DNA from: Acidobacteriota bacterium | GTDB taxonomy: Bacteria > Acidobacteriota > Blastocatellia > RBC074 | Length of the DNA: 64,000 nt | Direction: 5' to 3' | NCBI GenBank assembly: GCA_016196035.1 | Contig: JACPYM010000022.1 | Location: 62,001 to 126,000, forward strand | In this document: piece by piece, positions 15,928-22,727 of the stretch | Numbering within the stretch: position 1 is the stretch's first letter | How the letters are laid out: the number at the start of each line of letters is the position of its first letter | The notes under the pieces: model-generated | The model's input: only the letters and a program-made list of their open reading frames with translations | Told to the model about the DNA's origin: nothing | The model's database searches: none | Translations under genes and position numbers: made by a program

Positions 15928-17622
15928 TCAGAGATTGATGTAATTCGGCCCGCCACCACCTTCCGGCGTCACCCAATCAATAATCTGGTACGGATCCATA
16001 ATGTCGCAGGTCTTGCAATGCACGCAATTCGAGAAATTCAGCTTGGGCCGGCGTCCGCCTTCGACTTCTTCGATTTCATAGACTGCCGCCGGGCAGAAAT
16101 ACTGGCACGGATTGCCGAACGCCTGTGTGCACTGGTTGACACAGATGTCGGGCGCGAGGATTTTCAGGTGCGGCGGCTGGTCTTCGTTGTGCTCGGTGCC
16201 CGAACGGTACACGTCGGTGACTTTTTCAAACGTCAGTTTGTTATCGTACTTCGGCGCCTCGGCCTGAATGTATTCGCCCGCGTGTTGCGGCTGGCGGCCA
16301 TACACGTGCTGCTTTTTCATGTGCTCGTGCCCGGCCTCGACGTGCAAATCGCCAAAGAGGCCGAAGCCTTTGGTCGCCATCTGCACGCCGCTCTCAACCA
16401 AGCCCCACAACCGGCCGTGCCGGAACGCCTGGTGAAAGTTGCGCACCTCGTACAACTCTTCGTGCACGTAGCTGGCTTTGACTTTCTTTTCAAAGCTCTG
16501 CAACTGCGCTTCGTCAAAGCGCTCGGCCAGCAAGGCTTCAAAGATCGTCGCGGCGGCGAGCATGCCCGTCTTGAGCGCCATGTGAATGCCTTTGAGCTTT
16601 TGCGAATTCAGGAAGCTGGCCGCATCGCCGATGATCAGGAAGCCGTCGCCGTAATACTTCGGCTGCGACAGCAAGCCGCCTTCGGGAATCGTCTTCGCGC
16701 CGTAATGCAGCATCTTGCCGCCTTCGAGCATGGCCGCAATCGCCGGGTGCTGTTTGAACTCGTTGAAGAGGCGATGTGGGTCGGTAAAGGGATCGCTGTA
16801 ATCCAACCCCGCCACCAAGCCGACATCGAGCAAATCGTTTTGCATCCCATAAACAAAACCGCCGCCGAAGACATCGTTGGGCAGTGGATAGCCTAATGTG
16901 TGCATCACGGAGCCAGGCACGACGCGGCCTTTCGGCAATTCCCAAATCTCTTTAACGCCGCAGGCATAGACCTGCGGATTGCGGTCTTTGTCCAGGTTCA
17001 GCTTCTGCACCAGCTTCTTGGTCAGCGAACCGCGCGAGCCTTCGCCCAGCACGGTGACTTTGGCAAAGATGTCCGCGCCCGGCTCGAAATTGGATTTCGG
17101 TTCGCCATCCCGGCCAACGCCTTTGTCGCCCGTGCGCACGCCGACGACGCGATTTTGGTCGTCGTAAAGCAGCTTGTCGCCGGGAAATTCAGGCAAGAGC
17201 ATAATGTCTTCGGCCTCGACGATGGGCGCGAGCCAGCGAATCAGCTTGTTCAAACTGACGACGTATTTGCCGTGGTTGTTGAGCGGCGGCGGGATGATGG
17301 GGAATTTCAGCTTGCGGTGCCTGGTCAGGTACGAAACGTCTTCTTCGGTCACTTCGGCTTCGACCGGCGCGCCGCGTTCCAGCCAATCGGGCATCAGTTC
17401 GCGGATGGCGCGCGGATCGAGCACCGCACCTGAAATCATGTGCGCGCCAACTTCACGGCCCTTTTCGATCACGGCGATTTGCACTTCGCCGAGCGCGTCG
17501 TGGTGGGCGGCGTTATGGGCCTTGATGAGTTGCCGCAAGCGCAAGGCCCCGGCGAGTGAGGCCGGGCCTGCGCCGACAAAGAGCACATCCATTTCCAAGC
17601 TATCGCGTTCGATGTTGTCCAT
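15928..17622 (-). CDS. Electron transfer flavoprotein-ubiquinone oxidoreductase
   Basis: Membrane-associated flavo-iron-sulfur enzyme passing electrons from reduced ETF to quinone, linking acyl-CoA and amino-acid dehydrogenases to respiration. 564 residues. The FAD-binding VLFVGAGPASLAGALRL is at residues 14-30; the middle carries the family's GRVVPGSVMHTLGYPL and GDAASFLN motifs; the C-terminal 4Fe-4S domain has CVNQC..C...C and NCVHCKTCDIMDPYQIIDW. The length is typical. Its partners EtfA and EtfB are encoded on the same strand at 20654-22605, with a VapBC pair and a serine hydrolase in between. Confidence 0.95.
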   Translation of the reverse strand: MDNIERDSLEMDVLFVGAGPASLAGALRLRQLIKAHNAAHHDALGEVQIAVIEKGREVGAHMISGAVLDPRAIRELMPDWLERGAPVEAEVTEEDVSYLTRHRKLKFPIIPPPLNNHGKYVVSLNKLIRWLAPIVEAEDIMLLPEFPGDKLLYDDQNRVVGVRTGDKGVGRDGEPKSNFEPGADIFAKVTVLGEGSRGSLTKKLVQKLNLDKDRNPQVYACGVKEIWELPKGRVVPGSVMHTLGYPLPNDVFGGGFVYGMQNDLLDVGLVAGLDYSDPFTDPHRLFNEFKQHPAIAAMLEGGKMLHYGAKTIPEGGLLSQPKYYGDGFLIIGDAASFLNSQKLKGIHMALKTGMLAAATIFEALLAERFDEAQLQSFEKKVKASYVHEELYEVRNFHQAFRHGRLWGLVESGVQMATKGFGLFGDLHVEAGHEHMKKQHVYGRQPQHAGEYIQAEAPKYDNKLTFEKVTDVYRSGTEHNEDQPPHLKILAPDICVNQCTQAFGNPCQYFCPAAVYEIEEVEGGRRPKLNFSNCVHCKTCDIMDPYQIIDWVTPEGGGGPNYINL

Positions 17623-17730
17623 AGGTATTTGCTATTTTGCGGAGATGAGTCATTGACTCCTCTTTGCAGAATTGTTTCGTCGTACTAAAGTCATCGCCTA
17701 GAATGTGTCAGCGTTTGGAGGAATTTTGTG

Positions 17731-17985
17731 ATGAACACCGTAACACTTGAAATCCCTGCCGCATTAAGCCTCAAACTCCTCGAAGCCGCCAGCAAGCGCG
17801 GGGCATCGGCTCGCCAACTGCTCAGCGAAGCTTTGGAAGAATATCTGGCGCGTGAAGAGCAGTTTCCTGCCACCGCTTCATTCGCACAACTAGCGGCAGC
17901 AATCCTTGATACGCCTGGCGATGAAACCAGCCCGGCGGATCTTTCCACCAACAAAACCCATCTGGAAGGTTATGGGCAATGCTGA
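17731..17985 (+). CDS. VapB-like antitoxin
   Basis: 84 residues opening MNTVTLEIPAALSLKLLEAA, a strand-helix pattern like ribbon-helix-helix antitoxins, followed by ASARQLLSEALEEYLAREE. ATG 17731 is favoured over the in-frame GTG 17728 because GGAGGAA (17717-17723) sits at good spacing. The stop overlaps the start of the PIN toxin gene by 7 bases, as usual for vapBC. DNA-binding and neutralisation are inferred from family and pairing. Confidence 0.75.
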   Translation: MNTVTLEIPAALSLKLLEAASKRGASARQLLSEALEEYLAREEQFPATASFAQLAAAILDTPGDETSPADLSTNKTHLEGYGQC

Positions 17986-18410
17986 CCTCCACGATCATCA
18001 TTGACACTGACCCGCTGGTCGCGTTGACTGATGAAAAAGACCTACAACATCACTGGGCGCGGCAAACCTCTGAACAGTTCAAAGCGCCACTGCTGACCTG
18101 CGATGCCGTCCTGTCTGAAACATGGTTCTTGCTACGACACTTGCCAAAAGCTCAGGCTAAATTGCTCGCGTTGCTGAGACAGGGACTGATTCATTCACGG
18201 TTCGACTCACTTGCCGAAACAGACAGCCTCATCGAACTGCTGCAAAAGTACGCTGATCTTCCCATGTCCTTTGCCGATGCCTGTCTGGTGCGGATGTGCG
18301 AGTTGCATCCCGACAGCTTGATCTTCACGCTAGACAGCGATTTTACGATTTATCGCCGCCGCCGCACGGAGCTGATTCCCCAGATCAGTCCGGCAAATCC
18401 AACACACTGA
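17979..18410 (+). CDS. vapC: PIN-domain toxin (VapC family)
   Basis: 143 residues. PIN-domain RNases use a cluster of acidic residues with Mg2+. Visible here: IIIDTDPLVAL (first Asp), the SETWFLLRH Glu, SFADACLVRMCE with its Asp, and FTLDSDFTIYR with the last acidic positions. The length is normal for VapC. Translation is coupled to the antitoxin through a 7-base overlap. The pair lies between ETF-QO and the serine hydrolase, divergent from ETF-QO. Confidence 0.85.
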   Translation: MLTSTIIIDTDPLVALTDEKDLQHHWARQTSEQFKAPLLTCDAVLSETWFLLRHLPKAQAKLLALLRQGLIHSRFDSLAETDSLIELLQKYADLPMSFADACLVRMCELHPDSLIFTLDSDFTIYRRRRTELIPQISPANPTH

Positions 18411-18441
18411 AAGCCTGCTTCTGCCGCTTCAATCTGCGTTG

Positions 18442-20544
18442 TTATTTTGCCGGTTTGCGCTTCGCATTCAACACGGCCCCGCGCTGCCGCACTTCAATAC
18501 CAGTCACCTGCCCCTGCCCATCAGTCGTGAAATACCACGTCTGGGCACGCGATTGTTTCAGCGTGAAGCCGCCATCCACGCCGGGTATCAATTCCTGCGG
18601 CGGTGCGCCCGGCGCTTGGGCAATCAGCGTATTGCCGCGCAAGCTGACGCTGATCGTCTGATTGATCAACGTGTAATCGCCGACGAAGCGCGCCAAATAC
18701 GCCGCCTCGAACCATTGCGCGGCGGGTTTCTTCTTGAACACAATCTCGTTGACGGATGGTTCCATCAGCGCCGACAGGTTGACGACATTGCCGTTGGCGT
18801 CGGTCTGGAAGGTCAGCTTCGCATCTTCAAACGTAGGGTCTTCGCCTTTGAGCGCGTTAAACGTCTCGTAATGCCAATGCTCCAGCGGCGCGTTGATGCC
18901 GTTGTAGGTGAATTGCAACTTGCCTTCGCGCAACGCGACTTTCAGCACACCATAACCAGGATGTTCGTAATCACCCGCGTAGTCGTCCAGCTTGTGCGCC
19001 GCCTGTGTGCCGCTGACGCGCGCCACTGTCTTGCGCTGACTGCCTACTTTCAACGCGGCCTCACTCATTGCCAACTCACCTGCGCCCGCGTTCAGCCAGG
19101 GCACGGCTTCCAGTTTGAAAAGCCGGTCGGCAAGCTCGCGCACGATCAGTTCGCGTAACGGCGTGCCGTTCAGATTGGTCAGCACGACGATGCCATAGCC
19201 GTCATTCGGGAACAGCACCGCGTTTGCCGAAAAGCCGTCAATGTTGCCGCCGTGATGCACGCGCTGGTGGCCGCGATAGGTGTCAATGAACCAGCCCATG
19301 CCGTAATCCTGCGCCGAAATATCGGGCCGCGTGCTGGGCGCGCCCGTCGCCATTTGCGGCTGATGCAGTTCGTTGACAGTCGCGGCGGCAGCGACTCTTT
19401 TGCCGTTGTACTGGCCGCCGTTCAAATGCGTGATCACCCAATGCGCCATCTCGTTCGCGCTGGAATTGATCGAACCCGCCGGGCCGATGTTAGTGATCGG
19501 ACGGAATGGAAGCTTGACGACTTTGTCATCACGTTTGGCATACGGATAAGCAAAGTCGGCGTCCTTTTGCGAATCGGTGACCGCAAAGTTTGTGCGTTGC
19601 ATGTCCAGCGGCGCAAACACGCGTTCGCGCACGGCGGCTTCCCAGGTCTTGCCGGTCAGAACTTCGGTCAAGTAGCCCGCCGTGACGAACATCAAATTGT
19701 TGTATTGAAAGCGCGCCCGCAGATCGGCGCTGAGTTCCAGATAGGGCAAGCGCCGCACCAACTGTTCGCGGCTCGCGTCGTAGTTGTTGTACCAAACCAG
19801 ATCGTGGCGCGGCAGGCCCGAACGGTGCGTTACCAGATCGCGCACGCTCAACCGTTCAGTCACGCTCGCCTCATTCATCCTGAACCACGGAATGTACGTG
19901 CGCACCGGCTGATCCCATTCGACCTTGCCGTCGTCAACCAACGTCCCCAGCACAAAGGTCGTAAACGCCTTTGAACACGAACCAATCGCGAACAGCGTAT
20001 CCGGCGTCACCGGCAACTGTTTCTCGACATCGCGGTAGCCGAAGCCTTTGGCGTAAATGATTTCCTTGCCCTTCACGACAGCGATGGACATGCCGGGCAC
20101 GTCAAACTTTTTCAGCCCATCGTTGATGAGCGCATCCAGCGAGGCCAACATCGCTTTCGTGTCCGTGCCCGGATCGGCCTTGCGTTCGAGATTGCAGGGG
20201 AAGCTTTGTCCGCTCTGCGTAAAGGCGCCGAGGATTTTATCCTTGCTGACAAAGGAGCCGCGAAACTTCGGCTCACCAGGTACGTTTGGCAAATCGAACG
20301 AAAGATCATCAATCCCGGTGGTGAAGTTTGTCAGCGGCAAGTCACGTGCGCCTTGCGCCGGAATGGTAATCGTCGCCGCCAGTTTGCCATCCGCACCGAC
20401 CTTCACATCCACCTGAATGGCGAGTGGTGCGCCGGGCAGTTGAATTGCACCTTCCCAGTGGCCGGGGATCTGCGACTGTGCAAAAGCCAGCGCACTCAAT
20501 AGACAAAGCAATGTGACGAAACGAAACGGGTACAGGCGGGACAT
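18442..20544 (-). CDS. Secreted serine hydrolase (beta-lactamase class C/PBP4* type) with C-terminal lipocalin-like domain
   Basis: 700 residues from ATG 20542-20544, preceded on its strand by GCAAGGAGAATCCCT and followed by a signal peptide (LYPFRFVTLLCLLSALAFAQ). Residues about 25-145 form an N-terminal beta domain. The catalytic domain follows with AIGSCSKAFT (SxxK), YNNLMF (YxN) and VHHGGNIDGFS (the HxG third motif). The last 200 residues resemble the DUF3471-type domain often found after such enzymes. Substrates could be D-amino peptides or esters; classic beta-lactam hydrolysis is not implied. Confidence 0.87.
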   Translation of the reverse strand: MSRLYPFRFVTLLCLLSALAFAQSQIPGHWEGAIQLPGAPLAIQVDVKVGADGKLAATITIPAQGARDLPLTNFTTGIDDLSFDLPNVPGEPKFRGSFVSKDKILGAFTQSGQSFPCNLERKADPGTDTKAMLASLDALINDGLKKFDVPGMSIAVVKGKEIIYAKGFGYRDVEKQLPVTPDTLFAIGSCSKAFTTFVLGTLVDDGKVEWDQPVRTYIPWFRMNEASVTERLSVRDLVTHRSGLPRHDLVWYNNYDASREQLVRRLPYLELSADLRARFQYNNLMFVTAGYLTEVLTGKTWEAAVRERVFAPLDMQRTNFAVTDSQKDADFAYPYAKRDDKVVKLPFRPITNIGPAGSINSSANEMAHWVITHLNGGQYNGKRVAAAATVNELHQPQMATGAPSTRPDISAQDYGMGWFIDTYRGHQRVHHGGNIDGFSANAVLFPNDGYGIVVLTNLNGTPLRELIVRELADRLFKLEAVPWLNAGAGELAMSEAALKVGSQRKTVARVSGTQAAHKLDDYAGDYEHPGYGVLKVALREGKLQFTYNGINAPLEHWHYETFNALKGEDPTFEDAKLTFQTDANGNVVNLSALMEPSVNEIVFKKKPAAQWFEAAYLARFVGDYTLINQTISVSLRGNTLIAQAPGAPPQELIPGVDGGFTLKQSRAQTWYFTTDGQGQVTGIEVRQRGAVLNAKRKPAK

Positions 20545-20575
20545 AGGGATTCTCCTTGCAGAGATAAAGTAGGGC

Positions 20576-20640
20576 AACCTGCCGAGGTTGCCCTTGCTTG
20601 GGTGTACCACAATAACGTAGCAGCACAACCTCGGCAGGTT
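20576..20640. terminator. Inverted repeat between etfA and the serine hydrolase
   Basis: Perfect 14-bp arms AACCTGCCGAGGTT (20576-20589) and AACCTCGGCAGGTT (20627-20640). Each arm is itself nearly palindromic. It starts 13 bases beyond the etfA stop, so it probably ends the etf transcript; it could equally be a mobile palindromic repeat. Confidence 0.5.
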
Positions 20641-20653
20641 ATGTTACAGGGGG

Positions 20654-21637
20654 TTAGCCTTTCAGCTTTTCGGCTTCCGCCGTCAGCGCGGGCACGATCT
20701 CGAACAAATCGCCCACGATGCCGTAATCGGCGATCTCGAAGATCGGCGCTTCGGCGTCTTTGTTGATCGCGACGATGGTGCGCGCGCCTTTCATGCCGAC
20801 CAGATGCTGAATCGCGCCGGAAATGCCGACAGCGAGATAGAGCTTCGGCGCGACGGTTTGGCCGGACGAACCGACCTGACGATCCATCGGCAACCAGTCG
20901 TTGTCGCAAATCGGACGCGAAGCCGCGATTTCGGCGCCCATCGCTGCGGCCAGTTTTTTGACGATTTCGATGTTTTTCTGTTCCTTGATGCCGCGCCCGA
21001 CCGAAACGATCAGCGGCGCTTGCGTCAGGTCAACGGCGGCTTTGGCTTCCTTGAAGCGTTCTTCCGGCTGCTGCCGCACGCCAGCGGCATCCAGATTGAC
21101 GGTCAAAGCTTCGACGGACGCGTTGCCCGCTTCGCATTCATCGCCCCGGAACGAACCAATTTGGAAGCTGGCGAAATGCGGCGCGTCGCCGACCGGCACG
21201 ACATCGGCGGCCAGCTTGCCCTGGAAGACCTGGCGCGTGAAAACGAGTTCGCCGCCCTCGTGTTTATAAGCAACGTTGTCGCCCAACAACGCCTTCTTGT
21301 GCGCGGCTGCCAACTTCGGCGCGAAATCGCGGGCTTCATACGTATGCGTCAATAACACCAGCGCCGGTTGCAATTGGGCGATGACTTGTTTCAATGCCTG
21401 TGTGTACCCATCGGCGGTATACGACTTCAGCCATTCGCTCTCGACGGTGTAAACGCGGTTGAGCTTTTTGCCCGCGATTTCCTGGGCCAGCGCGCCGATG
21501 CCATTGCCCAGCACGACGGCTTCGGTTTCTTGGCCGGTTTGCGCGCTAATGAGTTGCGCCGCGCGCACGGCTTCGAGCGAAGCTTTGTTGAGCTTCCCGT
21601 CAACGTGTTCGATGAAAACTAAAATTGCGTTTGCCAT
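20654..21637 (-). CDS. etfA: Electron transfer flavoprotein subunit alpha
   Basis: 327 residues. EtfA holds the FAD of the soluble ETF dimer. The C-terminal FAD domain is clear: SRPICDNDWLPMDRQVGSSG, then TVAPKLYLAVGISGAIQHLV and FEIADYGIVGDLFEIVPALT. The N-terminal half (ILVFIEHVDGKLNKASLE) is the usual subunit domain. It is downstream of etfB on the same strand, but the 188-base gap between them holds a MITE-like element and a second G-rich repeat, unlike the usual tight etfBA spacing. A Shine-Dalgarno-like TGGAGAAATC precedes the ATG at 21635-21637. Confidence 0.95.
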   Translation of the reverse strand: MANAILVFIEHVDGKLNKASLEAVRAAQLISAQTGQETEAVVLGNGIGALAQEIAGKKLNRVYTVESEWLKSYTADGYTQALKQVIAQLQPALVLLTHTYEARDFAPKLAAAHKKALLGDNVAYKHEGGELVFTRQVFQGKLAADVVPVGDAPHFASFQIGSFRGDECEAGNASVEALTVNLDAAGVRQQPEERFKEAKAAVDLTQAPLIVSVGRGIKEQKNIEIVKKLAAAMGAEIAASRPICDNDWLPMDRQVGSSGQTVAPKLYLAVGISGAIQHLVGMKGARTIVAINKDAEAPIFEIADYGIVGDLFEIVPALTAEAEKLKG

Positions 21638-21654
21638 GATTTCTCCATGAGAGG

Positions 21655-21763
21655 CTAGTACTCCATCAAGCTGAAAATGAGGGATGTAGGGCGGGATTTA
21701 ATCCCGCCCTACATCCCGGATGCGCTCTCAGCATCCATCACTTACAGCTTGATGGAGTACTAG
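21655..21763. mobile_element. 109-bp MITE-like element, copy 2
   Basis: Identical to 11317-11425, with the same 18-bp perfect ends and inner palindrome. It sits between etfB and etfA, 17 bases upstream of the etfA start. If transcribed, it makes a long hairpin in the mRNA just before the etfA ribosome-binding site. Confidence 0.8.
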
Positions 21764-21825
21764 GGACTAGGGGTTAGGGGCTAGTTTGATTTCAACACTA
21801 GCCCTAACCCCTAGTCCCTAGCCTC
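21764..21825. repeat. 'ctagggg' hairpin repeat between etfB and etfA
   Basis: GGACTAGGGGTTAGGGGCTAG directly after the MITE-like element, then after about 15 bases CTAGCCCTAACCCCTAGTCC. The arms are close to perfect complements. Same family as 585-658 and 25318-25433. It follows the etfB stop closely. Confidence 0.65.
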
Positions 21826-22605
21826 TCAAAACACTCTCGCCTCGTTCTTCAATTTCTCGATCAACTGCGCCGCGACCTCTGACGCGGAGCCGGTGAGGAA
21901 TTGCGTCTGTTTGCTCTTTTGCGGCACGTAAACCTTGCGGAAAGCCATACGCGGGGCGAGCGCGGTCGCATCCAGACCGAGCGCGGCGGCATCAAGTTTC
22001 TTAATCTCTTTTTTCTTCGCGGCCATGATGCCTTTGAGCGTGGCGTAACGCAGCGTGTTGATGCCGGATTGGATCGTCAGTACGGCGGGCGACGGCATGC
22101 GCACCCATTGGAAGAAGCCGTTCTCCAATTCGCGTTTGACACGCAGGCTGCCGTCATTGACTTCGACATCCATCACGATGGTGGCGTGCGGCAGGCCGAG
22201 CAATTCCGCCGCAATCACGCCGGTTTGCGCGTAGCCGTAATCGTCCGATTGCAAGCCGGTCAGCAGCAGATCGAAGCCTTCCGCTTTGGCCGCCGCCGCA
22301 ATCACGGAGCTGATGCCGAAGGCGTCGAGGCCGTCAAACGCGGTGTCTTCCAGAAGCAAGCCGCGATCAGCACCGCGCGCGAGGGCTTCTTTGATGACGG
22401 TCTGGACGCGCTGGGGCCCCAGCGAAAGCGCGATGACTTCGCCGCCGTGTTTCTCTTTGAGTTGCAGTGCGGCTTCCAACCCGTACTGGTCAGACTCGTT
22501 GATCTCGTATGTCAGGTCACGCTCCTGAATCCACGTGCCCTGTTCGTTGATACGCAGCACCGAATCGTTTTTCGGCACCTGCTTGAGACAGACGATAATT
22601 TTCAT
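21826..22605 (-). CDS. etfB: Electron transfer flavoprotein subunit beta
   Basis: 259 residues from ATG 22603-22605, preceded on its strand by CAGGGAGTCGTC. The frame is open to 22683, but the family starts at MKIIVCLKQVPKNDSVLRI. Other family marks are EINESDQYGLEAAL, GLQSDDYGYAQTGVIAAELL and GLPHATIVMDVEV. EtfB binds AMP and, with EtfA, accepts electrons from acyl-CoA dehydrogenases. A FadR-like palindrome lies 64-81 bases upstream, pointing to control by fatty-acid supply. Confidence 0.95.
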   Translation of the reverse strand: MKIIVCLKQVPKNDSVLRINEQGTWIQERDLTYEINESDQYGLEAALQLKEKHGGEVIALSLGPQRVQTVIKEALARGADRGLLLEDTAFDGLDAFGISSVIAAAAKAEGFDLLLTGLQSDDYGYAQTGVIAAELLGLPHATIVMDVEVNDGSLRVKRELENGFFQWVRMPSPAVLTIQSGINTLRYATLKGIMAAKKKEIKKLDAAALGLDATALAPRMAFRKVYVPQKSKQTQFLTGSASEVAAQLIEKLKNEARVF

Positions 22606-22668
22606 GACGACTCCCTGTCGCTGGTGAAAGTTGAATTGGGTTAGGATAAAGCCTGTGTAATGCCGGGT

Positions 22669-22686
22669 TGAATGAATGCTCATTCA
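22669..22686. promoter_or_regulatory. Candidate FadR-type operator upstream of etfB
   Basis: TGAATGAATGCTCATTCA: perfect 7-bp arms around ATGC. From memory, the box of the TetR-family FadR of Bacillus subtilis is TGAATGAMTANTCATTCA, and its regulon includes etfB-etfA. This site matches at all but one central position. It lies 64 bases upstream of the etfB start, where an operator is expected. No TetR gene is present in the window, so the regulator is unknown. Confidence 0.6.
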
Positions 22687-22727
22687 GCCGCACTTTTATA
22701 CTGTACGGCCTGGTTTTCGGCAAATCG

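Noticed and set aside
17647-17659. GAGTCA-T-TGACTC palindrome upstream of ETF-QO
   Set aside because: Only 6-bp arms and no second copy in the window; too short to claim an operator.
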